DNA from: Hyphomicrobium_A sp964405975
Lineage (GTDB): Bacteria > Pseudomonadota > Alphaproteobacteria > Rhizobiales > Hyphomicrobiaceae
Assembly: GCA_964405975.1 (NCBI GenBank)
Contig: CAYOPW010000001.1
Span: forward strand, 65,913 to 129,912
Direction: 5' to 3'
Length of the DNA: 64,000 nt
Shown here: positions 33,947-43,285 of the stretch, piece after piece
Layout of the letters: each line of letters begins with the position of its first letter
Position numbering within the stretch: the stretch's first letter is position 1
Made by a program: the position numbers and the translations under genes
The notes under the pieces: generated by a model
Told to the model about the DNA's origin: nothing
Seen by the model: only the letters and a program-made list of their open reading frames with translations
Databases searched by the model: none

Positions 33947-34848
33947 GTCCGAGCGGCAGCCGCGAGAAGGGTTCTGGCGCAAGCCCCGATGGCCTGCCGC
34001 CTCTGCGCGATGTTATTGCCTCACTTGGGCTTACCGCCAAGAAGAGCCTCGGCCAAAACTTCATACTGGATCTCAATGTCACGCGGCGGATTGCGCGAGC
34101 CGCAGGCCCGCTACAGAACCGCACCGTCGTCGAAGTGGGACCAGGCCCCGGCAGCCTCACCCGTGCGCTCCTCCTGGAAGGGGCTGCACGCGTCATTGCG
34201 TTTGAAGTCGATGAGCGGTGCGCTCCAGCACTTGAATTGATCGCTGCCAGCTATCCTGGGCGGCTCGCGGTGCACTTCGGCGACGCGATTACCGCTGATT
34301 GGCAGCTGCTCCTGGCGGCAGAAAACGGCGCCGGCAAGGCAATCATCGCCGCCAACCTACCCTACGCAGTCGCTACACGCCTCCTTGTCGGTTGGCTTGA
34401 AGCTGACCCCTGGCCGCCCTGGTATGACCGCATGGTTCTGATGTTTCAAAAGGAGGTGGCTGATCGAATCGTGGCGTCACCAGGAACGAAGGCTTATGGG
34501 CGCCTATCCGTGCTGTCGCAGTGGCGTACAAAGGTTCGCACGATCATGACATTGCCGCCGGACGTGTTCACACCACCCCCGAAAATCTCCTCGACTGTCG
34601 TTGAGTTTGTAACGCGTTCCCACCCCTCACCTCTCTGCTCGGCGACTATACTTGGCAAGGTGACAGCCGCCGCCTTCGGACAGCGGCGCAAAATGCTGCG
34701 TACGAGCCTCAAGCAACTCGTCCCCATGCCCGAAGAGTTGCTGGCCGTGGCTGGCATTGCGGGAAACTTGCGGGCCGAGGACGTCAGCGTAAAAGACTTT
34801 GCGCAGCTTGCGTTTGTCTTTGAACGGACGAAAGCTGGTCGGTCCTAG
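33943..34848 (+). CDS. rsmA: 16S rRNA (A1518/A1519) dimethyltransferase
   Basis: 301 aa. SAM-dependent dimethylation of two adjacent adenines at the 3' end of 16S rRNA during late 30S assembly (KsgA). SAM-binding motif I EVGPGPGSLTRALL, acidic motif IAFEVDERC, and the N6-adenine methyltransferase catalytic motif NLPYAVAT. The entry motif KSLGQNFILD is intact. The C-terminal basic helical domain includes FGQRRKMLRTSLK. Four-nt overlap with pdxA. Last gene of the lpt-surA-pdxA string. Confidence 0.97.
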   Translation: MSPSGSREKGSGASPDGLPPLRDVIASLGLTAKKSLGQNFILDLNVTRRIARAAGPLQNRTVVEVGPGPGSLTRALLLEGAARVIAFEVDERCAPALELIAASYPGRLAVHFGDAITADWQLLLAAENGAGKAIIAANLPYAVATRLLVGWLEADPWPPWYDRMVLMFQKEVADRIVASPGTKAYGRLSVLSQWRTKVRTIMTLPPDVFTPPPKISSTVVEFVTRSHPSPLCSATILGKVTAAAFGQRRKMLRTSLKQLVPMPEELLAVAGIAGNLRAEDVSVKDFAQLAFVFERTKAGRS

Positions 34849-34894
34849 GCTTAGGCGCTTAATACATTGTCAATCTTTGTGAACGGCAAAGGGA

Positions 34895-35011
34895 AATTCG
34901 ATTGCGAATTGCCCCAAAATGATTTGCCGAAACTTTTCATTATCCATAACCGGGCTACATTTCAGGATGTTTGTGCCGGTTAGAAGGTATAGACTGCTAA
35001 CTGGGTAGCAG
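34895..35011 (+). other. two hairpins in the rsmA-fecR gap
   Basis: AATTCG, ATTG, CGAATT (34895-34910) follows rsmA. CTGCTA, ACTGGG, TAGCAG (34994-35011) lies in the leader of the FecR gene, right after a TATAGA (34988-34993) that could be its -10. Neither is followed by a T-run. The 221-nt gap is AT-richer than its surroundings. Confidence 0.35.
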
Positions 35012-35069
35012 CTCCGGACCTTGAACCACAATCCGATTTTGACATGTTCTCAGAAGACGGTTCTTCAAT

Positions 35070-35978
35070 ATGCGCCTCACAAAGCTAGCATTGTTCGCGA
35101 CCGCATTGCTCTGGAGCAGCGCGAGCGCTGTTGCCGCCCCGGGCGACACCATTGGTTCAGCTGTCACGATTGTCAGCCTTGTCACGGCAGAATACGAAGC
35201 CGACGAGCGCCAGCTCGCGACAGGCGATAACGTCCGCCAAGATGAGCTGATCGATGTCAGCACGGATGGACGCGGCGAGCTTCGGCTACGCGACGACACA
35301 AAGCTGGCGCTCGGGCCCGGCTCGCAGCTCTTGCTCGATGAATTCGTCTACAATCCTGAAATCTCCGGCGGCGCCATAGTCCTCAATCTCGTCAAGGGCA
35401 CCTTTCGGTTTGTCACCGGCATTGCAGCAAAACCGGCCTATGTCATTCGCACACCCACAGCATCGATCACGGTGCGCGGGACCATATTCGACGTATATGT
35501 TCAAGACAGCGGCATGTCGTGGTTGTTGCTCCTCGAAGGCGCCATTGAGGTCTGTAATGAGAACGGCGAATGCCGACTTCACGACCAGCCGGGCAAACTC
35601 ATTCGCATTACGCCGGAAGGCGCGTTGGGCAATCCCGTCAAATGGGCCAGTCTTCCCGAAAAGCAAGACGAGCCGTTTGAATCTGCATTTCCTTTCATAG
35701 TTAAAGCACCGCTGATAGATCCCGACCCAATCTTCACGCCCGACGACATCGTACTTGGCAACTTGCCCGACAAGCCCGGCCGCAACGACGATGCCAAGCA
35801 GGAAGACAAGCCCAAAAAGAAGGTCAAGAAAACCAAGAAGAAGCGGGTGAAGAAGGCCAGGCGGAAGCGTAAATCCAAGCGCCGCGCCAGCTCCAATATC
35901 CCGAAGTTTTCCATCACGATTGGCGTGGGTGGGGGAATGGGCCGCCGTCCCAAGCGCCATCATAAGCCGAAATACTAG
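35070..35978 (+). CDS. secreted FecR-domain protein with Lys/Arg-rich tail
   Basis: 302 aa. Sec signal (LALFATALLWSSASAVAA). Residues ~30-170 form a FecR domain: VSTDGRGELRLRDDTKLALGPGS, VLNLVKGTFRFVTG, and the hallmark YVIRTPTASITVRGTIFDVYV. A linker rich in Asp/Pro follows. From ~245 to 275 comes an extremely basic stretch (PKKKVKKTKKKRVKK and RRKRKSKRR), ending in a Gly-rich FSITIGVGGGMGRR tail. Unlike classical FecR it has no membrane helix or sigma-factor partner nearby. FecR domains of this secreted kind often occur beside CHASE2 cyclases, as here. The stop is 3 nt from the stop of the convergent cyclase gene. The basic tail may bind anionic polymers such as LPS or peptidoglycan (inference). 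Confidence 0.8.
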   Translation: MRLTKLALFATALLWSSASAVAAPGDTIGSAVTIVSLVTAEYEADERQLATGDNVRQDELIDVSTDGRGELRLRDDTKLALGPGSQLLLDEFVYNPEISGGAIVLNLVKGTFRFVTGIAAKPAYVIRTPTASITVRGTIFDVYVQDSGMSWLLLLEGAIEVCNENGECRLHDQPGKLIRITPEGALGNPVKWASLPEKQDEPFESAFPFIVKAPLIDPDPIFTPDDIVLGNLPDKPGRNDDAKQEDKPKKKVKKTKKKRVKKARRKRKSKRRASSNIPKFSITIGVGGGMGRRPKRHHKPKY

Positions 35979-35981
35979 ACG

Positions 35982-38162
35982 CTAAGTGGCGCGCCCGGCA
36001 TGTTCGGGCGCGAGCCTCCGTGCGTACGTTTCAAACAACGGCGCAAGGTTTTTCCCGCCAAGAGATCGACACGTCTGGATGGCCTTTTGCGCGCCGGTCG
36101 CGTCCTGGGCGCTGAGCAAACTTATAAGTTGGCGATGCGCGCTCTTAAGCTTGAGAAAATTCTGCGAAGCCGCAACCGTCTCATCGCCAAGAAGGGCGAA
36201 GATTCGCTCAGGCCGGTCCTTGCCCCGGAACAGAACGGAATCAAGTTCAAGGAATGCGAATCCCGTGGCCGCTTTGATCGTACGTTCACCGGCGATAATC
36301 GGTATCTTGTATGTCTTCGTGGCCTCCTGCAGCCGCGAAGCCACGTTCACAACGTCGCCCAGAATTGAGTAATCGAAGCGCTCCGGTGAGCCCACGTTAC
36401 CGACGCAGCATTCCCCCGTGTTGAGTCCGATACCTATGCGCACGGGCGCGTGCGTGCGGCCGCGCCGGCGCGCCTCAGCCGCCCACTCTTCGTTTTGGGC
36501 TTGAAGTCGAGAGATCATGTCGAGCGCTGCACGGGCGGCATTGCTGGCGTGCTCAGCATCCAGGAGCGGAGCATTCCAGAATGCCATCACCGCATCACCC
36601 ATGAATTTGTCTATCGTCCCCCGTTGTTCAAGGATAACCTCAGACAGCGGCGTAAAAAGTTGATTGAGAAAACGCACCAATGCTTCAGCGCTCATACCCT
36701 CTGAAATCTTGGTAAAGCCGCGCACATCAGCAAACAAAACCGTCACCTCGCGCATCTCTCCGCCTAGCTTCAGTTTGTCCTGATTGCGCGCAAGTTCCTC
36801 CACTAGGGGCGCGGCCACGTAGTGGCTGAAGGCATGGCGTACGCGATTGCGGTCTTTCTCGGTTTGGATGTAGTTATCAAGCGACGTCGCCAAGTAGAGC
36901 AGCACGACGGCAAGCGACGGATAGACGGGATCAAACAGAAAGCCGGCCTGCGTAAAGGCCAACCATGAGGCCCCAAACACCGCCGCAATAGCCACCACGC
37001 CCATGATTGCGGCCATCGCTGCGCCGAGGCGATAGACCAACCAGGCAATCGCACCGCCGGCTAAAACGAGAAAAAGGAGTTCTGATCCCGTTGCATAGGC
37101 CGGCCGGACGAGGTTGTCGCCCGACAAGATTTGCTCCAGGGCTTGGGCGTGGATTTCGACGCCCGGCACGGCAGGACCAAGTGGCGTTGCCCTCAAATCA
37201 AGAAGGCCCACGGCACTCGTCCCAATCAGTACGTGCCGCCCGGCCACTTCTGTAGGATCGAAGGAGCCATCCAAAATGTTGTGCGCGGAAATGTAGCGCT
37301 GCCGGTCGTGCTGCGTGAAGCGTAACCAGAGCTCGCCGCGCGCATCGGTGGGCAGCACGAAGTTGCCAACGCGCACCGAATCGACTCCCGTCCTCTCGCC
37401 GAACGACCAAATACCGCTGCCGCCCGATGAGCGCACAAAGATCGTCGATTCTCCCAGCGCGACACGCAGGGTTTCAAGGGGCAGCGAGGGATAGAGTGTA
37501 CCGCCGACGGAAAGTAGCAAGGGTGCCCGGCGAATAATCTGATCGCGCACTGGAATCCAGTTGACGGCACCGAGGCCAGGCGCGTGCTCACTCAGTGCAG
37601 GCAGACTGCCAATTCCACCGGCGAAACTGGGGACAAAGTCCTTCGGATCATCGCCTGCAAAAGCAAAACGCGCGCGCGGCGGGCCTGGCCTACCTCCACT
37701 GGCGTCCTCCGCAGCAAAGCCAAGCACGACCGGGGCCGCCGCGATGGCCTCGGCGAGTTGTTCATCGTTGGATGGAAGCGTTGCCGCTTGATTGGTCAGC
37801 GGCACAAGCTCGGGCACATCCGCGAATAGCTTGGCAAACTCTTCTGGGGAAAGTCGATCCGCCTCGGCGAGAATCAAATCGATGCTGATTGTGCTGACGC
37901 CTGCGTTCTTCAAGTTGTCGATGATCGCAGCAAGTTTCGTTCTGGGCCAGGGCCACTGGCCAACGCGCATCAAAGACGCCTCATCGATATCAACAATGCG
38001 AACGGGAAGTGTGGGATCGATTGCACGTGGCGACACGACAAGGTAGGTGTCGAAGACGGACTGGCGGAGGCTCGCGACGGGTCCAGGGTCAACGATGCGC
38101 AACGCCACCGCAAGAAATAGGAATGCCGCCGTGAGGATTAAATGAACGGACAGACCTCGCAC
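35982..38162 (-). CDS. adenylate/guanylate cyclase with CHASE2 sensor domain
   Basis: 726 aa if started at the GTG at 38162, which sits 7 nt after AGGAGG. The ATG at 38168 is only 1 nt from that AGGAGG, and an ATG at 38213 would run into gmk. One N-terminal helix, a periplasmic CHASE2 domain (~20-335, with VRIVDIDEASLMRVGQWPWPR), three membrane helices (~350-425), then a class III cyclase domain (~465-650). Its metal-binding aspartates are in VTVLFADVRGFTKISEGMS and DKFMGDAVMAFWN, and its transition-state region is YSILGDVVNVASRLQ. It makes cAMP (or cGMP) in response to an unknown extracytoplasmic signal. The facing secreted FecR protein is a candidate partner. Confidence 0.93.
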   Translation of the reverse strand: MRGLSVHLILTAAFLFLAVALRIVDPGPVASLRQSVFDTYLVVSPRAIDPTLPVRIVDIDEASLMRVGQWPWPRTKLAAIIDNLKNAGVSTISIDLILAEADRLSPEEFAKLFADVPELVPLTNQAATLPSNDEQLAEAIAAAPVVLGFAAEDASGGRPGPPRARFAFAGDDPKDFVPSFAGGIGSLPALSEHAPGLGAVNWIPVRDQIIRRAPLLLSVGGTLYPSLPLETLRVALGESTIFVRSSGGSGIWSFGERTGVDSVRVGNFVLPTDARGELWLRFTQHDRQRYISAHNILDGSFDPTEVAGRHVLIGTSAVGLLDLRATPLGPAVPGVEIHAQALEQILSGDNLVRPAYATGSELLFLVLAGGAIAWLVYRLGAAMAAIMGVVAIAAVFGASWLAFTQAGFLFDPVYPSLAVVLLYLATSLDNYIQTEKDRNRVRHAFSHYVAAPLVEELARNQDKLKLGGEMREVTVLFADVRGFTKISEGMSAEALVRFLNQLFTPLSEVILEQRGTIDKFMGDAVMAFWNAPLLDAEHASNAARAALDMISRLQAQNEEWAAEARRRGRTHAPVRIGIGLNTGECCVGNVGSPERFDYSILGDVVNVASRLQEATKTYKIPIIAGERTIKAATGFAFLELDSVLFRGKDRPERIFALLGDETVAASQNFLKLKSAHRQLISLLSAQDATGAQKAIQTCRSLGGKNLAPLFETYARRLAPEHAGRAT

Positions 38163-38184
38163 GTCCATACCTCCTGGCTGCGTC

Positions 38185-38835
38185 CTAAAGCGCCTTTTGC
38201 ATATCCCGCACAAAGGCCGTCAAGCCATCGAGACGCTCACGCTTTAAGCGCTCCGCTGTCAGAATAGCCTGCAAACCGGCAAGTGATTTCTCAATATTGG
38301 CGTTGACGATCACATAGTCGTACTCAGGCCAGTGGCTGATTTCTGCGGAGGCATCTGCCATTCGCCTTTTGACCACGTCCTCAGAATCTTGGGCGCGCGC
38401 ACGCAAGCGCTCCTCTAGCACCTCATGCGAGGGTGGAAGCACGAACACACGCACCACGTCGTGTTTCATCTTTTCTGAAAGCTGCTGCGCACCCTGCCAG
38501 TCGATGTCGAAAAGCACGTCGCGCCCCCCTGCGATAGCGTCCTCAACAGGGGCACGAGGTGTGCCATAAGCATTGTCAAACACACGAGCCCATTCGAGCA
38601 ATTCCCCGTTATCGCGCATTCTCTCAAAGGTATCGGCGTGGACAAAGTTGTAGTCGCGCCCGTCGACCTCGCCGCGTCGCGGCGCCCGCGTCGTTACTGA
38701 TATGGACGATGAAATCGAGTCGTCCGACTCAATAAGGCGGCGCGCAAGGGTCGTCTTGCCTGCACCGGAGGGCGAGGACAGCACCAAGAGAAGTCCGCGC
38801 CTATCAATTTTCGGCACGTCTGCGGTCATGGGCAC
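38185..38835 (-). CDS. gmk: guanylate kinase
   Basis: 216 aa. Phosphorylates GMP/dGMP to the diphosphate with ATP. P-loop SSPSGAGKTTL at ~20, GMP-binding SVTTRAPRRGEVDGRDYNFV, and the catalytic/ATP lid segment ERLRARAQDSEDVVKRRM. A second in-frame ATG six nt inside is possible. Lies between yicC and the cyclase on the minus strand; yicC-gmk adjacency is widely conserved. Confidence 0.97.
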   Translation of the reverse strand: MPMTADVPKIDRRGLLLVLSSPSGAGKTTLARRLIESDDSISSSISVTTRAPRRGEVDGRDYNFVHADTFERMRDNGELLEWARVFDNAYGTPRAPVEDAIAGGRDVLFDIDWQGAQQLSEKMKHDVVRVFVLPPSHEVLEERLRARAQDSEDVVKRRMADASAEISHWPEYDYVIVNANIEKSLAGLQAILTAERLKRERLDGLTAFVRDMQKAL

Positions 38836-38869
38836 AAGTCCGTCGGCTTGTGAATGTACTGCACTCGAA

Positions 38870-39757
38870 TTACTCGATGTTCTGCACCTGCTCGCGCATC
38901 TGATCGATCACGGTTTTGAGCGCAAGACCCGCGCGCGTGATTTCCACGTCGTTTGCTTTGGAACATACGGTATTCGCCTCGCGGTTGAATTCCTGCGCCA
39001 GGAAATCGAATTTGCGGCCGACAGCGCCCTTATCTTTTAGCAGCTCATGGGCGGCACCAACATGGGCGCTCAAGCGCTTCAATTCCTCCTCGACATCAAC
39101 GCGAGTAGCAATCAGGACGGCCTCTTGATGCAGGCGTTCAGGGTCCAGACCATTGCTAGCATCGAGGAGACGGGCAACCTGTTCTCTAAGGCGGGCTTCG
39201 ACCGAAGCTGGGCTACGCGCGGGCGAAGTTTCAATCGAGTTGACTAGCCGCTGGATCTCGTCGAGCTGGGCACTCAAGATCTCTTTCAGCCGTTGCCCTT
39301 CGGCTGCGCGTGCGTTCACAAGTGAGTCCAGCACCTCGTGCAGATGGTCGACCATCGCCTCGTAACGAGCAGTGGTTTCCTCGGCCGCCTCCTCTTGCTC
39401 ACTGACCTCCAAAACACCCTTGATGCCAATGAGACCGTCCGCACGCGGAAGCGCGCATCCCGTCAGCTCGCGAATACGATCTGCCGCCTTCACCACCTCG
39501 GCCAGCGCCTCCTCATTGAGGCGAATGGCCTGGCTCCCTTCCCGGCGATCGGCACTCAGCGACACCGTCACATTGCCCCGCACGAGATGTTTTGCCACGA
39601 CTTCGCGGACTGCGGGTTCTAAGGATTCATAGCCGCTTGGCATACGTACCCGGACATCAAGGCCGCGGCCATTCACACTGCGCACCTCCCAATGCCAGGC
39701 CACTGTGCCAAGCGACCCCTCGGCGCGCGCAAAGCCGGTCATGCTCTTTATTGACAT
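38870..39757 (-). CDS. yicC: YicC/YloC family endoribonuclease
   Basis: 295 aa from the ATG at 39757 (MSIKSMTGFARAEG, the family start; GGAAGG upstream). An ATG at 39787 adds 10 unrelated residues. N-terminal domain with WEVRSVNGRGLDVRVRMPSGYE, central coiled-coil region, and the C-terminal DUF1732 domain (RKFDFLAQEFNREANTVCSKANDVEITR). E. coli YicC is an endoribonuclease reported to act on RNAs such as RyhB, and the family is linked to growth control. 34 nt upstream of gmk. Confidence 0.93.
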   Translation of the reverse strand: MSIKSMTGFARAEGSLGTVAWHWEVRSVNGRGLDVRVRMPSGYESLEPAVREVVAKHLVRGNVTVSLSADRREGSQAIRLNEEALAEVVKAADRIRELTGCALPRADGLIGIKGVLEVSEQEEAAEETTARYEAMVDHLHEVLDSLVNARAAEGQRLKEILSAQLDEIQRLVNSIETSPARSPASVEARLREQVARLLDASNGLDPERLHQEAVLIATRVDVEEELKRLSAHVGAAHELLKDKGAVGRKFDFLAQEFNREANTVCSKANDVEITRAGLALKTVIDQMREQVQNIE

Positions 39758-39884
39758 GGTGCCTTCCAAGATCCCTCGAAACGACATTAAGAGGAGGCCG
39801 AAATCTAACGGCAGCGGCCTTGGCCAACAAGGCAGCCTTCTAAGCCATCAGGCGCTACGACGACGCTCAGGCGCGCTGGGCACG

Positions 39885-41189
39885 TTATCTGGCTGGCTTG
39901 CGCACGGGAAGTGGGATGGGGGAGGACGCGGGGATGGCAGCCGCGCCCGCGTTGAGAACTTGCGGTGCAGCGATGGACTCTGCTGCGCCAGCATTAGCGG
40001 CAGCCGCCTGCCTTGCCCGTCTTGCTCGTTCCACCTTACGCCAATTGGAAACGGCAGCGTTGTGCTCGCGCAGCGTCGCTGAAAAGGCGTGTCCGCCCGT
40101 GCCATCGGCAACAAAGAAAAGCTCTTTCGTTGCTGCCGGGTTGAGTGTGGCCTCAATAGCCGAGCGGCCTGGGTTGCAGATGGGCGTCGATGGCAAGCCT
40201 TTGATCCGATAGGTGTTGTGCGGTGTCTCCTGACGAAGATCGGTGCGTGTGAGCGGGCGTCCCAAGGTGCCCTGCCCGCCAGCGATGCCATAAATTACGG
40301 TGGGATCGGACTCCAGTCGCATACCCTTGCGCAGCCGGTTCATAAAGACGCCGGCAACGCGATTGCGCTCGTCAGGACGGCCCGTCTCCTTCTCCACGAT
40401 TGAGGCAAATATGATGGCCTCTTGCGGGTTCTTCAACGGCAGATCCGTTTGACGATTTGCCCACGCTTTCGCCAGATACCTCTGCATCTCCACCTGCATA
40501 CGCTCCAGCAGCTCCTGGCGCGCCATGCCCTTTGAGAAACGATAAGTGTCAGGGAGCAGCGTGCCTTCCGGCGGGATCTCGGCGATGTCGCCCACTAGGT
40601 CGGGCGCATTGTGCACGCGCTCCACAATCTGCTGGCTGGTCAAGCCTTCAGGAATGGTGAGCTTCAATAGGATGCTCTTGCCTTGGACCAGTGTGTTGAG
40701 CACATCGGCCATACTGGCATGTTTCTTTAATTCGTATTCCCCCGCCTTAAGTTCGACGGGTCTGCCGCTAAGCACATTGCGCAAGAGATAGCTGGCAATG
40801 AATGTCCAGCGGTTGGAGATGATTCCCTGGCGTTCCAACCGCGTCGCAATTTCGATGCGCCCCTCCCCCTTGGGAATGGCCACAACGCGCGAGACCTGCA
40901 ACGGGCCGGGACGTTGAAACTGGTGATAGAGCAACGCGCTCAAGGCACCAATCGCCAGCATGATTACGAGAAGCATCGTCAACACGCCACTGACAAAACG
41001 GATCAATCCGCCAGAAGGCGGCGGTAGCGCTTGATCGTAGGTATTATCTGGGCGCATTGGCGCACGCGAAGGCTCGAGCATCTCCGCGGGGCTACGCGGG
41101 CGCACACCGGCTTTGTGAAACACTGGTTCCTGCCGCGGAGGGCGGGTATTTCTCATGGGACTGTTTACGTTGACCGACGCGTCGATCAC
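39885..41189 (-). CDS. mltG: endolytic murein transglycosylase MltG
   Basis: 434 aa. A Pro/Arg-rich cytoplasmic N terminus of ~60 residues, one membrane helix (FVSGVLTMLLVIMLAIGALSAL, ~65-86), a LysM-like subdomain (VAIPKGEGRIEIATRL, LKAGEYELKKHASMADVL), and the YceG catalytic domain with E266 in ASIVEKETGRPDER plus RLESDPTVIYGI. The C-terminal tail is Ala/Pro-rich. It cleaves nascent glycan strands near the membrane and so sets their length. Followed by yicC after 127 nt; fabF lies upstream with 108 nt between. Confidence 0.95.
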   Translation of the reverse strand: MIDASVNVNSPMRNTRPPRQEPVFHKAGVRPRSPAEMLEPSRAPMRPDNTYDQALPPPSGGLIRFVSGVLTMLLVIMLAIGALSALLYHQFQRPGPLQVSRVVAIPKGEGRIEIATRLERQGIISNRWTFIASYLLRNVLSGRPVELKAGEYELKKHASMADVLNTLVQGKSILLKLTIPEGLTSQQIVERVHNAPDLVGDIAEIPPEGTLLPDTYRFSKGMARQELLERMQVEMQRYLAKAWANRQTDLPLKNPQEAIIFASIVEKETGRPDERNRVAGVFMNRLRKGMRLESDPTVIYGIAGGQGTLGRPLTRTDLRQETPHNTYRIKGLPSTPICNPGRSAIEATLNPAATKELFFVADGTGGHAFSATLREHNAAVSNWRKVERARRARQAAAANAGAAESIAAPQVLNAGAAAIPASSPIPLPVRKPAR

Positions 41190-41297
41190 GCTCGGTAGCT
41201 GTGAGTATGCTGCCTCGACCCTATCGGCAAATGTGGCAAAAGCGCGAAACGAATTGGGGTATTGGTAGCCGCTACAGGACTAAGTTGCCAATGCGCC

Positions 41298-42560
41298 TCA
41301 GGTAACACAGCGCAAGATCAAGGAGGCGTTGGTTCCACCAAAACCAAATGAATTCGTCAGCGCCGTGTTGATCTCACGCTTCTTTGCCTTGTGGGGCACC
41401 AAATCGACAGGAGTATCAACCGACGGATTATCAAGGTTGAGGGTTGGGGGCGCGATATTGTCGCGGATTGCGAGCACCGAGAAGATCGCCTCGACGGCGC
41501 CAGCAGCTCCGAGCAGGTGTCCGGTCGCTGACTTGGTAGAAGACATCGCCAGCTTGCCGCTGGCGTTGCCGAACAATCGCTCAACTGCGCCCAACTCAAT
41601 CTCATCACCCATAGGTGTGGATGTGCCGTGAGCGTTCACGTAATCGATGTCACTTGCTTCAATCCCCGCGCGATTTAGCGCTGCGCGCATGCACCGGTAT
41701 GCACCGTCACCACTTTCTTCCGGCGCAGTGATGTGAAAAGCATCGCCCGACATTCCGTAGCCAATAACCTCGGCGTAAATCTTGGCGCCACGGGCGTTGG
41801 CATGTTCCAATTCCTCCAGCACCAAAATCCCGGCGCCCTCGCCCATGACGAAGCCGTCGCGATCCTTATCGTAAGGCCGCGATGCCTGCGTGGGGCGGTC
41901 ATTGAATTCAGTCGACAGCGCGCGGCAGGCGGCGAAGCCAGCAATGGCGATGCGGCAGATCGGCGACTCGGTGCCGCCAGCAACCATAACGTCGGCGTCT
42001 CCCAAAGCGACGAGACGACTCGCATCGCCAATCGCGTGCGAGCCGGTCGAGCACGCTGTTACGACTGAATGGTTGGGACCTTTCAGCTTGTGCTTGATGG
42101 AGACATAGCCCGAGGCAAGATTAATGAGGCGCCCCGGAATAAAAAATGGGCTGACGCGTCGCGGACCCTTTTCGTGAAGCAGTATCGACGTCGCGGAAAT
42201 ACCGGGCAGACCGCCGATGCCGGAGCCTATGAGAACGCCGGTCCGTTCTTGTTTTTCGCTCGTGTCCGCCTTGTAACCCGCGTCGCCCAGTGCTTGCTCG
42301 GCAGCAGCCATGGCGTAGATGATGAAATTATCGACTTTGCGCTGCTCCTTTGGCTCCATCCAATCGTCGGGATTGAACTTGCCCTCAGACGCCTCGCCGC
42401 GCGGAACAAAGCACGCGATCTGACAGCTAAGATCGGAAACGTCGAATTCCTCGACACGACGCGCACCGTTGCTGCCGGCAAGCAGTGCCGACCAGGACGG
42501 CTCGACACCACATCCAACGGGAGAAACGATGCCAAGTCCTGTGATGACGACGCGACGCAT
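41298..42560 (-). CDS. fabF: beta-ketoacyl-ACP synthase II
   Basis: 420 aa from the ATG at 42560 (MRRVVITGLG, with AAGGA 5 nt upstream), exactly the usual FabF length; a longer frame to 42602 is rejected. The catalytic triad is C170 (VVTACSTGSHAIG), H311 (NAHGTSTPMGD) and H348 (SATGHLLGAAGA). It condenses malonyl-ACP with acyl-ACP during fatty acid elongation. Part of the fabD-fabG-acpP-fabF-mltG string on the minus strand, the common proteobacterial order. Confidence 0.97.
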   Translation of the reverse strand: MRRVVITGLGIVSPVGCGVEPSWSALLAGSNGARRVEEFDVSDLSCQIACFVPRGEASEGKFNPDDWMEPKEQRKVDNFIIYAMAAAEQALGDAGYKADTSEKQERTGVLIGSGIGGLPGISATSILLHEKGPRRVSPFFIPGRLINLASGYVSIKHKLKGPNHSVVTACSTGSHAIGDASRLVALGDADVMVAGGTESPICRIAIAGFAACRALSTEFNDRPTQASRPYDKDRDGFVMGEGAGILVLEELEHANARGAKIYAEVIGYGMSGDAFHITAPEESGDGAYRCMRAALNRAGIEASDIDYVNAHGTSTPMGDEIELGAVERLFGNASGKLAMSSTKSATGHLLGAAGAVEAIFSVLAIRDNIAPPTLNLDNPSVDTPVDLVPHKAKKREINTALTNSFGFGGTNASLILRCVT

Positions 42561-42702
42561 TCTCATCCTTCGGGAGCTTGCTTCAGCCCGCGTTCCGTTC
42601 ACGCGTTCCTACGGTTGGGGCACGTGTGCCCCACAGACAAGCCGCGATCTCGACGTCCTGTCTGCGAGCAATTTGTCACGCCGACGGGATCGTCAGATTG
42701 CG

Positions 42703-42945
42703 TCACGCGGCGCTGGCGTTCTTCTCGAGAAACTTCACCGCGTCGCCAACGGTCAGGATGTGCTCGGCGGCGTCATCGGGAATTTCGCAGCCAAACTCTT
42801 CCTCGAAAGCCATCACGAGTTCGACCGTATCCAAACTGTCGGCGCCCAGGTCATCAATGAAGCTAGCGTTCTCGGTGACCTTCTCGGCCTCCACACCCAA
42901 ATGCTCCACGACAATCTTTTTCACGCGCTCCGCGACATCGCTCAT
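42703..42945 (-). CDS. acpP: acyl carrier protein
   Basis: 80 aa from the ATG at 42945, with GAGGGA about 5 nt upstream; longer readings are noise. Phosphopantetheine attachment Ser37 in GADSLDTVELVM. The protein is highly acidic and four-helical (SDVAERVKKIVVEHLG, EEEFGCEIPDD). It carries the growing acyl chain for fatty acid synthesis and donates to lipid A and other pathways. fabF follows after 142 nt. Confidence 0.98.
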   Translation of the reverse strand: MSDVAERVKKIVVEHLGVEAEKVTENASFIDDLGADSLDTVELVMAFEEEFGCEIPDDAAEHILTVGDAVKFLEKNASAA

Positions 42946-43285
42946 CGTCTTCCCTCGTGTCGTTGCTCTTGGCAATCTGCTTTCAAGTTGTTGTTGGGGC
43001 ACCCGCGGTCCGGCCATCCTTCTTGCACCGTTCCCAGGGCTCGCGACTGGCGGCCGCTGAAACGACGTGGTTATCCCCACTCTTCGCCCGTCGAGCACCG
43101 CTCGAATCCCCGACCCGCCTGGGCCGATACCGTAGCGTCAGGTGCGCGAAAACCGTCCGGCTCGTTAACACAATTCATTGCCCTTGGCCAGCGCCCGAAG
43201 GCAGCTGTCACCTGCCATGTGGAAGGCCGGAATACCGGTCTCGGAACAGGCAGAAGCGTGATTGAGAGGGCGTTTACCATGCACG
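42946..43285 (-). promoter_or_regulatory. fabG-acpP spacer
   Basis: 340 nt without a supported gene. In proteobacteria acpP usually has its own strong promoter in this spacer, but by eye I see no clear -35/-10 pair on the minus strand. A CCGG-AATA-CCGG mini-repeat occurs at its fabG-proximal end. The open frames crossing it on either strand are low-complexity shadows. Confidence 0.3.
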
